NCBI GenBank assembly: GCA_018261955.1
Contig: JAGTRK010000004.1
Coordinates: forward strand, 248,001-312,000
DNA: 64,000 bases
DNA from: Burkholderiaceae bacterium
Lineage (GTDB): Bacteria > Pseudomonadota > Gammaproteobacteria > Burkholderiales > Burkholderiaceae
Direction: 5' to 3'
How positions within the stretch are numbered: position 1 is the stretch's first letter; every line of letters starts with the position of its first letter. Position numbers and translations under genes: made by a program. This document shows, in pieces, positions 1 to 8,323 of this stretch. The notes beneath the pieces are model-generated. The model did not search any database and was not told the origin of the DNA. It saw only the letters and a program-made list of their open reading frames with translations.

Positions 1-189
1 ATGCAACTGATAATAGCGGCGGTTGCCTCGACGCTTCATTGGACGCAGTTGCGCAAACTCTTGCTCCCAATAGCGCAACACATACGAGCGCACATCGCAC
101 AACTGACTGACCTCACCAATGGTGAAGTAACGTTTGGCAGGAATTGCGGGCAAATCGCGTGTGAGTATATAGCCTTGGGGCGTCGTCAT
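1..189 (-). CDS. MerR-family transcriptional regulator, N-terminal part (cut by window edge)
   Basis: Only the first 63 codons are inside the window, from an ATG at 189 to the window edge. After a variable tail of about 20 residues the protein shows the MerR winged-helix start: FTIGEVSQLCDV, then LRYWEQEF and the basic stretch RRGNRRYY. These match helix-turn-helix and wing of the family. The gene follows ihfA on the same strand with a 41-nt gap, an arrangement known in many Burkholderiales, where ihfA and a MerR-like gene close the pheST operon. The effector domain lies outside the window, so the signal it senses cannot be read. Confidence 0.85.
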   Translation of the reverse strand, partial: MTTPQGYILTRDLPAIPAKRYFTIGEVSQLCDVRSYVLRYWEQEFAQLRPMKRRGNRRYYQLH

Positions 190-230
190 GCTGTTGTCCT
201 ATGCGTGTTAAACATTCGGTTCGACATTCG

Positions 231-605
231 TTAGGCATTCAATGGACGGGCTTGTTCCACTTGTTCTTTGAGTTTTTGACTGGCGTGAAAACTCACCACG
301 CGACGCGCGCTGATGGACACCATTTCACCCGTTTTTGGATTGCGCCCAGGGCGTGAAGCTTTATCGCGCACTGAAAAATTACCGAAACCCGACAGTTTCA
401 CCGTATCGCCCATTTCTAAACCTGTACGAATTTCTTCAAAAAATGCCTCGACCATTTCTTTGGCTTCGCGCTTATTCAAACCCACTTGCGCAAATAACAA
501 CTCCGCCAGTTCTGCTTTGGTCAAGGTAAATGTACCATCATCCGCTTTGCCCTCCTCGATTAATTCATCGAGGGTGTCTAAAATGAGTTTTTCGTCTTGG
601 TTCAT
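231..605 (-). CDS. ihfA: Integration host factor subunit alpha
   Basis: 124 residues. IHF alpha pairs with IHF beta to bend DNA sharply in recombination, replication and transcription. The DNABII fold is clear: the dimer-forming helices run from about residue 25 ([11 protein letters not shown]), [10 protein letters not shown] follows, and the DNA-intercalating arm carries [10 protein letters not shown] at about 85-95. The protein has roughly 20 extra acidic N-terminal residues ([20 protein letters not shown]) before the usual family start. The start is therefore less certain than the identity, because an internal start is conceivable. It lies 59 nt downstream of pheT and is probably the third gene of a pheST-ihfA transcript, as in E. 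coli. Confidence 0.95.
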   Translation of the reverse strand: MNQDEKLILDTLDELIEEGKADDGTFTLTKAELAELLFAQVGLNKREAKEMVEAFFEEIRTGLEMGDTVKLSGFGNFSVRDKASRPGRNPKTGEMVSISARRVVSFHASQKLKEQVEQARPLNA

Positions 606-664
606 ACGAGTATTCCTTGCATCTTCTGCTGTTGTTTTTTATTTGACTCTTGTCCTACACGGGC

Positions 665-3112
665 TTATCTCAGACGCGCCCCGACTTTCGATTGCAACGC
701 ATCCAAAATTTGTGCCATCACCTGCTCAATTTGTGCGTCTTGCAGGGTATTGTCCGCGTCTTGCATTTGCACGCGGTACGCCAAACTTTTCTCATCATCC
801 GCCACACGTTCTCCCTGATACACATCAAACAATTGCACCGATTGAATGATAGCGCAGTCTGGGTGGGTACTTGGCAAATCCGTCATAAGTTGTTGAATTT
901 GTTGCGCTAATACATCACGTTTGACAATAATTGCCAAATCGCGCGTCACCATAGGCTGTTTGGACACCATGCTCGCCACAGGCAAATCGCGTTGTAAAAC
1001 TGCTTGCGCATCCAACTCAAACAACATCGGTGCGCGCGGCAAATCATAACTGTGTTGCAAACGCGGGTGCATCTGTCCAACCCAACCGATGACTTTGCCG
1101 TGCAATGACACCGAAGCGCAACGCCCTGGATGAGCAGAAGGATGGGCAAAAGCCTCAAAAGCCAAGACCGCAGGTGCGAACAAACGCTCCAAATCGCCTT
1201 TGACATCGTAAAAATCCACATCGCTGGTTTTGCTCGCCCACTGCTCAGGCAAGGCAGAACCATACGCCAAACCCGCAAGTTTCAAGGGCTGAGCAATATT
1301 CGGCACGGTGGTTTCGGACGCTCGAATAGTTGCGTCACGGTGAAACACCTTGGCGATTTCAAACACCCGCACGCGGGTTTGTGAGCGCGCCAGATTGGTT
1401 TTCAAATTGTGTACCAAGGAGCCGATTAACTGCGTGCGCATCACCGCAAGACTGCTGGCGATGGGGTTCAACAACTCAATCGCATCTGCACCGCTCACAC
1501 CAAAATCTTTTTCCAATGCACCATCGACGAAACTGTAATTGATGACCTCTTGATAATCCATCGCCACCAACGCATCGCGCACCGCATCCGCCGCGCGGGT
1601 TTGCTCGGGCACATCAAGGATGGATATTTGCGCCACAGGCGCGTGGGTCGGGATGTTGTTGTAACCAAACAGGCGCACCACTTCTTCAATCAAATCCTCT
1701 TCAATCGCCATGTCAAAGCGATATGAAGGGGCTTGCACTTGTAACACACTGTCCTGTCCCGCGCCCACTTGTTTCACGTCCAATTGCAAACGCGACAAAT
1801 CCGCCACCATTTGCTCAACGGGAATATCCACACCAATCACCTTGCACGCACGCGCCACACGCATGGTGATGTGTTCGCGTTGCGGCAGCTCACCGACCAA
1901 CTCAGACACTGAACCGATTTGTAGCGCGTTTTCGTCACCCTCGCCACCGCAAATCTCTTGCACCAACTGCGTAGCGTATTCAAGGGCTTCGATTTGCCCC
2001 ATAAAATCCACGCCACGCTCAAAGCGATGCGCCGCATCCGAGGTCAATTTATAACGACGGGTTTTCCCTTGGATAAATTCAGGCGCGAAAAACGCCGCTT
2101 CGAGGAAAATATTTTTCGTGTGCAACTCGGCTTTTGAATCAAAACTGCCCATCACGCCCGCCATGCCGAGGATTTTTTCATCGTCGGCAATGACCAATAC
2201 ATCGTCTTGTAACTCGTGGGTTTGCTCGTTGAGCAGTTTCACCGATTCGCCACTTTTTGCCATACGCGCGGTGAGTGTGCCTTTAATCGCATCCAAATCA
2301 TACACATGCATCGGTTGCCCCAAGGTCAACATCGCATAATTGGTGATATCCACTAGCGCACTGATGGAGCGATGTCCAGCGCGCTCCAAGCGTTGCACCA
2401 TCCACAGCGGCGTTGGCGCATTCGCGTTGAGATTCTTAATCACACGCCCTGTCAAACGAGCACACGCCACAGGGGCATCAATTTTAATTGGCAAAGTGAT
2501 ATCTGCATTCGGCGCAACCGCATTGACCACCAAGGGTGTCAAAGGCACAGCATTCGCGCCACCGACCAAGGCACAGACATCACGCGCGACACCGCGCACC
2601 GACAAACAGTCCGCACGGTTCGGCGTGAGTTTAATCGTGTACACCGTGTCGTCCAAACTCAGATACTCGCGGATGTTTTGACCGACAGGTGCATCCGTTG
2701 GAAGTTCGTACAAACCCGAAGCATCGGGATTGATACCCAACTCTTTCGCCGAACACAACATGCCTGATGAAGCCACCCCGCGCAATTTCGCGTCCTTGAT
2801 TTTAAAATCATTCGGCAATTCAGCCCCCACCACCGCACACGGCACACGAATGCCCACACGCGCATTGGGCGCACCGCACACGATTTGCAAGGGCTCGCCT
2901 GTGTTGATATTCACCTTGCAGACATTGAGTTTATCCGCATCGGGATGACGCTCGCACTCAATGATTTCACCAACCACCACGCCTGTAAAGTCAGGCGCGG
3001 CTTTCTCCATCTCCTCGACTTCCAAACCGCCCATCGTCAATACATCCGCGAGCTGCTCGGCGGAAATATTCGGGTTAATCCATTCACGTAACCATTTTTC
3101 TGAAAATTGCAT
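665..3112 (-). CDS. pheT: Phenylalanine-tRNA ligase beta subunit
   Basis: 815 residues, a normal bacterial length. With PheS it forms the alpha2-beta2 synthetase that charges tRNA-Phe. The EMAP-like tRNA-binding domain is at about 40-150 (HPDADKLNVCKV near 56-67). The B3/B4 editing region and the B5 domain (YRFDMAIEEDLIEEVVRLFG) follow, and a ferredoxin-fold anticodon-binding domain ends the protein (YRVQMQDADNTLQDAQ near the C terminus). PheT is normally coupled directly to pheS. Here 976 nt separate the two genes, occupied by palindromic repeats and two small genes (see findings). PheT therefore either depends on long read-through or has its own promoter, which I could not identify. Confidence 0.98.
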   Translation of the reverse strand: MQFSEKWLREWINPNISAEQLADVLTMGGLEVEEMEKAAPDFTGVVVGEIIECERHPDADKLNVCKVNINTGEPLQIVCGAPNARVGIRVPCAVVGAELPNDFKIKDAKLRGVASSGMLCSAKELGINPDASGLYELPTDAPVGQNIREYLSLDDTVYTIKLTPNRADCLSVRGVARDVCALVGGANAVPLTPLVVNAVAPNADITLPIKIDAPVACARLTGRVIKNLNANAPTPLWMVQRLERAGHRSISALVDITNYAMLTLGQPMHVYDLDAIKGTLTARMAKSGESVKLLNEQTHELQDDVLVIADDEKILGMAGVMGSFDSKAELHTKNIFLEAAFFAPEFIQGKTRRYKLTSDAAHRFERGVDFMGQIEALEYATQLVQEICGGEGDENALQIGSVSELVGELPQREHITMRVARACKVIGVDIPVEQMVADLSRLQLDVKQVGAGQDSVLQVQAPSYRFDMAIEEDLIEEVVRLFGYNNIPTHAPVAQISILDVPEQTRAADAVRDALVAMDYQEVINYSFVDGALEKDFGVSGADAIELLNPIASSLAVMRTQLIGSLVHNLKTNLARSQTRVRVFEIAKVFHRDATIRASETTVPNIAQPLKLAGLAYGSALPEQWASKTSDVDFYDVKGDLERLFAPAVLAFEAFAHPSAHPGRCASVSLHGKVIGWVGQMHPRLQHSYDLPRAPMLFELDAQAVLQRDLPVASMVSKQPMVTRDLAIIVKRDVLAQQIQQLMTDLPSTHPDCAIIQSVQLFDVYQGERVADDEKSLAYRVQMQDADNTLQDAQIEQVMAQILDALQSKVGARLR

Positions 3113-3175
3113 TTTTTACCTTTGGCTTTTGCCACATTAACTTAATTCATTACCTATACACACCATACGCATAAA

Positions 3176-3229
3176 GTCATTGCGGGCTGATTTTTAAAAT
3201 TCGCCGTGCGTTGCCCGCCACGGTATGAC
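3176..3229. repeat. Short palindromic element, GTCATTGCGG...ATGAC family (54 bp)
   Basis: Begins GTCATTGCGGGC and ends GCCACGGTATGAC. The GTCAT/ATGAC ends are inverted. The right half (GCGTTGCCCGCCACGG) is nearly the same as in the element at 7541-7602. It looks like a shortened member of the 62-bp family at 7541 and 8657. Confidence 0.7.
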
Positions 3230-3247
3230 TTAATGACACGCTCCACC

Positions 3248-3343
3248 GTCATTGCGAGCGAGGCTTCATCAGCGAAGCAATCCATACCACGTCCCTCGAA
3301 ATGACCCACTGGATTGCTTCGCGATAAAACCGCTCGCAATGAC
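3248..3343. repeat. MITE-like palindromic repeat (96 bp)
   Basis: Outer inverted arms are GTCATTGCGAGCG and CGCTCGCAATGAC. Inner inverted arms are GCGAAGCAATCC and GGATTGCTTCGC. The whole element can fold into a long imperfect hairpin and encodes nothing. Repeats of this GTCATTGCGAGCG type are scattered through the genomes of several unrelated bacteria. It shares its GTCATTGCG end with the shorter elements nearby. Confidence 0.75.
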
Positions 3344-3371
3344 GGAGATATTTTTCAACGTTCGCCTAATC

Positions 3372-3473
3372 CGTAGGTTGGCGGTGAGAGAGGAGCACAG
3401 CTCCGAGTAAACCCCAACAATGCCAGCATACCAAGGATGTTGGGGTTCACAAAAACGCTCACCCCAACCTACG
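3372..3473. repeat. MITE-like palindromic repeat with CGTAGGTTGG ends (102 bp)
   Basis: Outer inverted arms are CGTAGGTTGG and CCAACCTACG, extended inward by GGTGAG and CTCACC. Inner inverted arms AACCCCAACA and TGTTGGGGTT are also present. It is non-coding and unlike the GTCATTGCG elements beside it, so it is a second repeat family. Similar GTAGGTTGGG repeats are widespread in bacteria. Confidence 0.75.
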
Positions 3474-3507
3474 CGCTTAGCCCGCCATGAGCGAAGCGAA
3501 TAGCGGG

Positions 3508-3864
3508 TTACGAGTTACGGTCAGATACCCAGTCCGATAATTTTTCCTCAAAATCAAAGATGCGTTTAACAATACCAAAAGCCCTTAATAGCCCATAAAT
3601 CAACACGGGTAGCAAACACATGATAATTGTTAAAATTTTGACAGTGACATCTATATCGCAGCCAAAAACAGACAAATCACAATCCTCAGGGTACTTGTAT
3701 CCAATTGTAGCCCTTGAAAAGTAGTCACCCAAATACACCCAAAATGGAACATCAGGGTTATACCGACCTTCAATAAATCCACTGTCAGTCAACAAGGTCA
3801 AAATCATGAAGGCAAAAATTGTAATTGCGACAATCACTACACCTTCTTTTCTTTGCATATTCAT
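3508..3864 (-). CDS. Small membrane protein of unknown function
   Basis: 118 residues, no family recognised. Two hydrophobic segments are visible, at about 9-26 (VVIVAITIFAFMILTLL) and about 76-92 (ILTIIMCLLPVLIYGLL). They flank an aromatic and acidic loop with a Cys pair (DCDLSVFGCD). The tail is charged. A Shine-Dalgarno GGAG lies 7 nt before the ATG. The gene follows a 59-residue zinc-ribbon-like gene by 15 nt on the same strand, so the two are probably co-transcribed. The DNA is clearly richer in A and T than pheT and pheS around it, which suggests a later arrival. The function cannot be inferred. Confidence 0.6.
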   Translation of the reverse strand: MNMQRKEGVVIVAITIFAFMILTLLTDSGFIEGRYNPDVPFWVYLGDYFSRATIGYKYPEDCDLSVFGCDIDVTVKILTIIMCLLPVLIYGLLRAFGIVKRIFDFEEKLSDWVSDRNS

Positions 3865-3879
3865 TCTCTACTCCAAAAA

Positions 3880-4059
3880 TTATTTCAAATGATTTTCACA
3901 TTTCACAACAAGCCTTGCGCTCCAAATTTTTGCTTCACTCCAACTGTATATTTGGTTATGGCAAATTTCACAATTGATAACATCTTTGTCTCTCATTATC
4001 GTTCGGGTATAAGAAAGTTCATATACTGAACCACACTTTGCACACGTTATCTTTTCCAT
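3880..4059 (-). CDS. Small zinc-ribbon-like protein (59 residues)
   Basis: Starts with ATG at 4059 after a strong ribosome site (GAGGAGG, 7 nt upstream) and stops with TAA at 3880. The protein begins MEKITCAKCGSVYELSY and has two CxxC knuckles, C6/C9 and C30/C33 (NCEICHNQ). This is the spacing expected for a rubredoxin-like or treble-clef zinc ribbon. The rest is short and charged. It is the first gene of a two-gene unit with the downstream membrane protein and sits 29 nt below the pheS stop. I do not recognise a named family. The ribosome site and paired CxxC motifs argue that it is real. Confidence 0.6.
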   Translation of the reverse strand: MEKITCAKCGSVYELSYTRTIMRDKDVINCEICHNQIYSWSEAKIWSARLVVKCENHLK

Positions 4060-4088
4060 TATTGAGCCTCCTCTTTTATAAAAAGAAT

Positions 4089-5147
4089 TTATTTAAACTG
4101 CCCCAAAAACCGTAAATCATTTTCAAAAAATAAGCGTAAATCATTCACGCCATAGCGCAACATCGCCAAGCGCTCCAATCCTGAGCCAAAAGCGAAACCC
4201 ATGTATTCTTCTGGATCAAGCCCAAAGTTGCGTATCACGGTCGGATGCACTTGCCCCGCACCTGAAATTTCAAGCCATTTGCCTGCATTTGGACCACTAC
4301 CAAACGCCATGTCGATTTCCACCGAGGGTTCAGTGAAAGGAAAGTAGGACGGGCGAAAGCGCGTTTGTAAATCGGTGGTTTCAAAGAATTTTTGTAGAAA
4401 TGCGGTATAGACCGCTTTCAAATCCGCAAAGCTTACCGCCTCGGCGATCCACAATCCTTCGACCTGATGGAACATCGGCGAGTGGGTCGCGTCCGAGTCC
4501 ACGCGATAGGTGCGACCAGGGGCGATGACTTTGATTGGACTGCCTTTTTTCAATGTACCCGCATTCATTTTTGCCACCTGCGTGCGTGCATAGCGCACCT
4601 GCATCGGCGAGGTGTGGGTGCGCAAAACCAATGGATTGCCGCGCTCGTCTTTATCGGCAACATAGAATGTGTCTTGCATCGAGCGCGCAGGGTGGTTCAT
4701 CGGCGAGTTGAGCGAGGTGAAGTTGTACCAGTCGTTTTCAATCTCAGGGCCATCGGCCACATCAAAGCCCATAGAGCGGAAAATCGCTTCTACGCGGCGC
4801 GTCACACGCGTCACGGGATGCACGCCACCACGATTTAAACCACGCCCAGGCAAGGTCACATCGAGTTTTTCGGTTGATAAACGCGCATTGAGTTCGGCAT
4901 CTGCGAGGGCTTGGCGCGCTTCATTGAGCAACTGTTCGACTTGAACACGCACCGCATTGACTTGCGCACCACGCGTTTTTTTCTCTTCAATCGGCAGTTT
5001 GCCAAGGGCTTTGAGTTCAGCGGTGAGCACACCGTCTTTACCCAAAAATTTGGCTTTTTCGTTCTCTAAATCAGCGGGACGGGTGGCACTGGCGAATGCC
5101 GTGCGGGCTTGGTCTATGATGTGTTCGAGGTCAGGCGTAACGGACAT
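4089..5147 (-). CDS. pheS: Phenylalanine-tRNA ligase alpha subunit
   Basis: 352 residues from the ATG at 5147 ([13 protein letters not shown]). An upstream in-frame start would add 19 basic residues foreign to the family. The coiled-coil tRNA-binding arm covers about 1-90. The class II catalytic core follows, with motif 2 near [13 protein letters not shown] and [13 protein letters not shown], and motif 3 near [13 protein letters not shown] at the C terminus. Together with PheT it makes Phe-tRNA. It is preceded by its own likely promoter at 5183-5211. It is not adjacent to rplT or to pheT, unlike the common rplT-pheS-pheT order. Confidence 0.97.
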   Translation of the reverse strand: MSVTPDLEHIIDQARTAFASATRPADLENEKAKFLGKDGVLTAELKALGKLPIEEKKTRGAQVNAVRVQVEQLLNEARQALADAELNARLSTEKLDVTLPGRGLNRGGVHPVTRVTRRVEAIFRSMGFDVADGPEIENDWYNFTSLNSPMNHPARSMQDTFYVADKDERGNPLVLRTHTSPMQVRYARTQVAKMNAGTLKKGSPIKVIAPGRTYRVDSDATHSPMFHQVEGLWIAEAVSFADLKAVYTAFLQKFFETTDLQTRFRPSYFPFTEPSVEIDMAFGSGPNAGKWLEISGAGQVHPTVIRNFGLDPEEYMGFAFGSGLERLAMLRYGVNDLRLFFENDLRFLGQFK

Positions 5148-5182
5148 GATGGGCGCATTCGTTGTAAAATTCAAAGAGCGTG

Positions 5183-5211
5183 ATTTTAACCGATGGCGCA
5201 ACAAACGTCTA
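5183..5211 (-). promoter_or_regulatory. Probable sigma-70 promoter of pheS
   Basis: On the minus strand TAGACG and TAAAAT are separated by exactly 17 bp. The -10 matches the consensus at 5 of 6 positions and the -35 at 4 of 6. A start near 5176 gives a leader of about 30 nt to pheS. No Phe-rich leader peptide lies in the gap. Confidence 0.5.
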
Positions 5212-5280
5212 TGATTTATCCATTTTTATCTTGAAAATCATTGGTTTAGAGGGGTTTATACATCAATCCGCACGCCTTGA

Positions 5281-6339
5281 TTAAGGCATGATTGGCTCAA
5301 ATTGACGCAGTCGCCGAATGCGCTCCTCGGTGTTTGGGTGACTGGCAAACCAGTCAGAGATTGAGGATGGTTGGTTTTCTTCTGCGCTGGGTTGTTTGCG
5401 CTCGTGCGTGCTTTCTAATTTTTCAAACGAGCGGATAAAGGGGGCAACGCCGATGCGTTCAGCATTGAGCTGTCGCGCTGCAAAGGCATCCGCCTCAATT
5501 TCCATTTCGCGTGAATAACTCATATTGGCCACCAATGTCCCTGCCGAGACGACCGTATTGGCAAGGGTGCTGGCATCGCCAACCACCACCGCCACACCAA
5601 TCGACAACAACGAAGCGCGCACCACTGAGTGCATCACGTGGTTGCCATGCACATGCCCCAATTCATGCAGTAGCACGGCATACACCTCATCGTCATGATC
5701 CAATAATTTGAGTAAGTCATCGGTGATGAGTATGTGTCCATCGGCCAAAGTGACGGCATTGGGCACGCCTTTCCAATCACGAAACAGCAATTTGGGCTGC
5801 GACTTGCTAAACCATGTTTCATGCGCCTGAACATAGGCATTAAATCTTTGCATCAATGCAGCTTGTCGCTCAGCAGGCACTGTGCTTGCCTGTACATCCA
5901 ATTGCTCAAGGGTGCGTAAAGTTTGCTGCCCCATCGCTTGATAGACAGAACTCGGTAAGGCATTGCTCACCCCGACCACCAAAGGCGGTATGACGAATTG
6001 ATAAAACGCCACGACTGAAAGCAGCGTGACCGCAATTGCCCCGACAATCCACAGGCGGTGTCGTTCAAAACCATCGACCCATTTGACCCATGTGGGCACA
6101 GGCGCGAGTGCAAACACAGCGGACAGTTGTTCGGGCGCGTACGCGTGAAACACCCAATCATCGGGCAAGTGCAAGGCTCGCGGCACGCTGCCAATTGCAT
6201 CGGACAAGCGCACATCCTGCAGGCTGAAATTTGTGTGGGTTTGCGCCATCCACAAAACCACTCGCCCATCGTCTGTGAGTTCAACTTGGGCAGGGATACG
6301 TTCGCTGTTACCCAATCGGTAGCAATAGCCGTCTATCAT
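5281..6339 (-). CDS. M48-family zinc metalloprotease, membrane-anchored
   Basis: 352 residues. The zinc site HELGH is at 225-229, and the third ligand comes from EIEAD at 280-284, which is the M48 pattern. One clear membrane segment is at about 96-120 (LWIVGAIAVTLLSVVAFYQF), and a second weaker hydrophobic stretch is at 240-270. The N-terminal domain of about 90 residues is of unknown fold. A C-terminal segment SHPNTEERIRRL is typical of this family. The gene lies 3 nt after a DUF898 gene, so the two are certainly co-transcribed. This M48/DUF898 pairing is a known association. A role in membrane protein quality control is an inference from the family. Confidence 0.9.
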   Translation of the reverse strand: MIDGYCYRLGNSERIPAQVELTDDGRVVLWMAQTHTNFSLQDVRLSDAIGSVPRALHLPDDWVFHAYAPEQLSAVFALAPVPTWVKWVDGFERHRLWIVGAIAVTLLSVVAFYQFVIPPLVVGVSNALPSSVYQAMGQQTLRTLEQLDVQASTVPAERQAALMQRFNAYVQAHETWFSKSQPKLLFRDWKGVPNAVTLADGHILITDDLLKLLDHDDEVYAVLLHELGHVHGNHVMHSVVRASLLSIGVAVVVGDASTLANTVVSAGTLVANMSYSREMEIEADAFAARQLNAERIGVAPFIRSFEKLESTHERKQPSAEENQPSSISDWFASHPNTEERIRRLRQFEPIMP

Positions 6340-6342
6340 GAT

Positions 6343-7503
6343 TTAAAATTGAATGTCTAAATTGAACACATCACTCAAAGCATCGGCAGTTGCCCCTGTC
6401 TGAACACCGGCTTGTTCTTGCGTCACCAATGCATCTAAGTCGCCTTGTATCGCGGTGTGTTTGGCCAAAAACTCAGCAATACGCACCCGAACAAATGGCG
6501 TGAGAAGACCCAAACTAAAAATAACCATCAGCGTATTTGTGAACAGCAACACAGCATAGTCACTCGGCATAATGTTTGATTCAAACGCATACGCACGTTC
6601 TGCGCCAATAAGGGTCTGCCCATAGGTGTAATTGCGGATTTTTGCATAAACCAAAGCACGCACATACAACATAACCGCAAACATGCCAATATACAAGCCC
6701 AAACCCGCCAAGGGCACAAGAGCAAACATTTGTGTACCAGACTTAAAGGCATATATCAAGCCACCCATAATCGCCGCCGCAATCAATACAAAAACGACGG
6801 CAACCTTCGCCCCAGACCAGTAAATTTTATCAAATTGTTTCGTTTCTAATTGCGCTGAAAAAACATGTTCCCCATACAGATAACCATTATGAATATAGGA
6901 TGCAATACCTTGATTAACCCATGCAAACATCTGTACAAAGGCGAATAGGGTCAAAATCAACACCACCAAAACAATCAGCGAAATGCCACTTAATAAGTCT
7001 TTGGGCTGGGATATTGCAACGCCCATAATGCCCAAAACAAACACGACTCCACTCACCCACAACGCAGCGATCACGTATGCCAAAATCGGTTTACCCAAGA
7101 AGTTTACATATGCGTCTTTGATTGTGCCCACAAACCCAAAACGCACACCACGGTAGCGTGTCATCACAGCGTTAAAACGTAAACTGCGTTGCACCACCCA
7201 CGGAAACGCTACCATCACAAAAAGAAAGATAGCCCCCGACACTATCGGCATCGAGTTCGATAATGAGATATACGCGACAAACAATATCCCCGCAATCAGT
7301 CGCCCCAAAAATATTTGTTTGCCTGTTGCCAAATACTCAAATCGCTCGCCCGCCAACTCGGTGTTGCCATAAAAATATTGCTTGTTGCGCACATGTGCCC
7401 ACGGGTTGTACAAGCCCAAAGTCACGATGGTCAACAATATATTGACGATCCAAATGCCAAAATATTCGCCACCACGCCCGTGAAATTGAAATGCATTTTT
7501 CAT
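6343..7503 (-). CDS. DUF898 (YjgN-like) multi-pass inner-membrane protein
   Basis: 386 residues with about eight hydrophobic segments. The N terminus (FQFHGRGGEYFGIWIVN, then NPWAHVRNKQYFYGNT) is the DUF898 signature, and the region near 170-300 repeats that fold. This family has no established function. It is translated just ahead of the M48 protease gene with a 3-nt gap, which suggests that the two proteins act on the same process in the inner membrane. The upstream 439 nt hold repeats and the rplT terminator rather than an obvious promoter. Confidence 0.9.
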   Translation of the reverse strand: MKNAFQFHGRGGEYFGIWIVNILLTIVTLGLYNPWAHVRNKQYFYGNTELAGERFEYLATGKQIFLGRLIAGILFVAYISLSNSMPIVSGAIFLFVMVAFPWVVQRSLRFNAVMTRYRGVRFGFVGTIKDAYVNFLGKPILAYVIAALWVSGVVFVLGIMGVAISQPKDLLSGISLIVLVVLILTLFAFVQMFAWVNQGIASYIHNGYLYGEHVFSAQLETKQFDKIYWSGAKVAVVFVLIAAAIMGGLIYAFKSGTQMFALVPLAGLGLYIGMFAVMLYVRALVYAKIRNYTYGQTLIGAERAYAFESNIMPSDYAVLLFTNTLMVIFSLGLLTPFVRVRIAEFLAKHTAIQGDLDALVTQEQAGVQTGATADALSDVFNLDIQF

Positions 7504-7540
7504 ACTGCCCTTTTTTTATAGTGGTTAAACAATCGCATGC

Positions 7541-7602
7541 GTCATTGCGGGCTTGCCCCGCAATCTCCTTGCAAGAAGATGCGTTGCCCGCCACGGCATG
7601 AC
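7541..7602. repeat. 62-bp palindromic repeat, GTCATTGCGG...ATGAC
   Basis: Starts GTCATTGCGGGCTTGCCCCG and ends CGCCACGGCATGAC. The first 25 bases are themselves a palindrome (CATTGCGGG/CCCCGCAATC). It is the same length and has the same ends as the element at 8657-8718, and its right half matches that of 3176-3229. Confidence 0.75.
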
Positions 7603-7711
7603 CATGCTGCTCAATGGAACGATCATCCTTTTTGTACCATCAATGACGGCTTAACTGCCATTGTAATGGATGTGTGTACCTGTGTTTTCCACGTTCGGTA
7701 TTTTTATGCGC

Positions 7712-7740
7712 AAAAAAAGCAAGTCCGAAGACTTGCTTTT
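7712..7740 (-). terminator. Rho-independent terminator of the rpmI-rplT transcript
   Basis: On the minus strand the stem AAGCAAGTC/GACTTGCTT is closed by a TTCG tetraloop and followed by a run of seven T. The 11-bp perfect stem with a UUCG loop makes this a textbook terminator. It lies beyond the L20 relic, so the relic is transcribed with rplT. Confidence 0.85.
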
Positions 7741-7795
7741 CTCATGGTCACACTGAATGTGCAACCGAACGGATGACCTGTGGCTTGATGACAAA

Positions 7796-7873
7796 TTAAG
7801 CCAACGCGGCTTTTGCTTGCGCCACGATGGCGGCAAATGCTGGCTTGTGGTTTCGGCGCGCTTCGCTTAACAT
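7796..7873 (-). pseudogene. Relic of an L20 C-terminal coding end (25 codons)
   Basis: In frame, the minus strand reads RRNHKPAFAAIVAQAKAALA followed by a stop. The genuine rplT tail reads [17 protein letters not shown] before its stop. The two ends align over about 17 residues, and their DNA is also similar. A short ATG-started frame (MLSEARRNHKPAF...) is possible, but the fragment lacks the RNA-binding part of L20. It lies about 70 nt past the rplT stop and before the terminator. It is probably the trace of a tandem duplication or a replaced gene end. Confidence 0.65.
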
Positions 7874-7942
7874 TTGTGCCATAAAAATCATGGCACAAAG
7901 TGAGCCTACACCGCAAAGCGGCAATGCCGCTTTGAAAAAGGT

Positions 7943-8299
7943 TTATGCCAATGCGGCTTTTGCTTTTTCTACGATTGCGGTAAATGCCGCTTTGTCAAAC
8001 ACCGCCAAATCCGCCAAGACTTTACGATCCATTTCAATCGAAGCTTTTTTCAAGCCGTGAATGAATTGGCTGTAAGTCATGTCGTTGTTGCGTGCTGCCG
8101 CATTGATACGGGCAATCCACAAAGCGCGGAATACACGTTTTTTGGTGCGGCGATCGCGGTAGGCGTATTGACCTGCCTTCATCACCGCTTGTTTGGCAAC
8201 GCGATAGACATTATTGCGACGACCACGGAAACCTTTTGACAGTTTCAGTACTTTTTTATGACGGGCCCGTGCTGTGACCCCACGTTTTACTCTAGGCAT
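7943..8299 (-). CDS. rplT: 50S ribosomal protein L20
   Basis: 118 residues, the standard length. It starts [18 protein letters not shown], the strongly basic 23S rRNA-binding extension. The globular domain follows with [20 protein letters not shown] and [20 protein letters not shown]20 is needed early in 50S assembly and in some bacteria represses its own operon. The gene lies 24 nt after rpmI, as is usual. Its 3' end has a diverged second copy just downstream (7796-7873). Confidence 0.98.
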   Translation of the reverse strand: MPRVKRGVTARARHKKVLKLSKGFRGRRNNVYRVAKQAVMKAGQYAYRDRRTKKRVFRALWIARINAAARNNDMTYSQFIHGLKKASIEMDRKVLADLAVFDKAAFTAIVEKAKAALA

Positions 8300-8323
8300 A
8301 GTTTACTCCTTGAAATTGTTGGG

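Larger units (their letters stand above)
3113..3507. other. Intergenic repeat-rich stretch between pheT and the small-gene island
   Basis: This 395-nt gap has no credible gene. It holds three separate palindromic elements, annotated individually, which fill most of it. A 61-codon minus-strand frame at 3154-3339 runs through the repeats and has no family resemblance, so I treat it as chance. No convincing pheT promoter was seen. Confidence 0.6.
7504..7942. other. Intergenic stretch between the DUF898 gene and rplT
   Basis: 439 nt without a normal gene. It holds a 62-bp palindromic repeat (7541-7602), a terminator for the rplT transcript (7712-7740) and a relic of a second L20 C-terminal coding end (7796-7873). 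All three are annotated separately. Confidence 0.7.

Noticed and set aside
313-849. Plus-strand open frame of 178 codons across ihfA and pheT
   Set aside because: It lies opposite two certain genes, has no family resemblance and no ribosome site. The protein is a Ser/Pro-rich mirror of the codon pattern on the other strand.
3154-3339. Minus-strand frame of 61 codons between pheT and the small-gene island
   Set aside because: It runs through two palindromic repeats, has no ribosome site and shows no sequence pattern of a protein.
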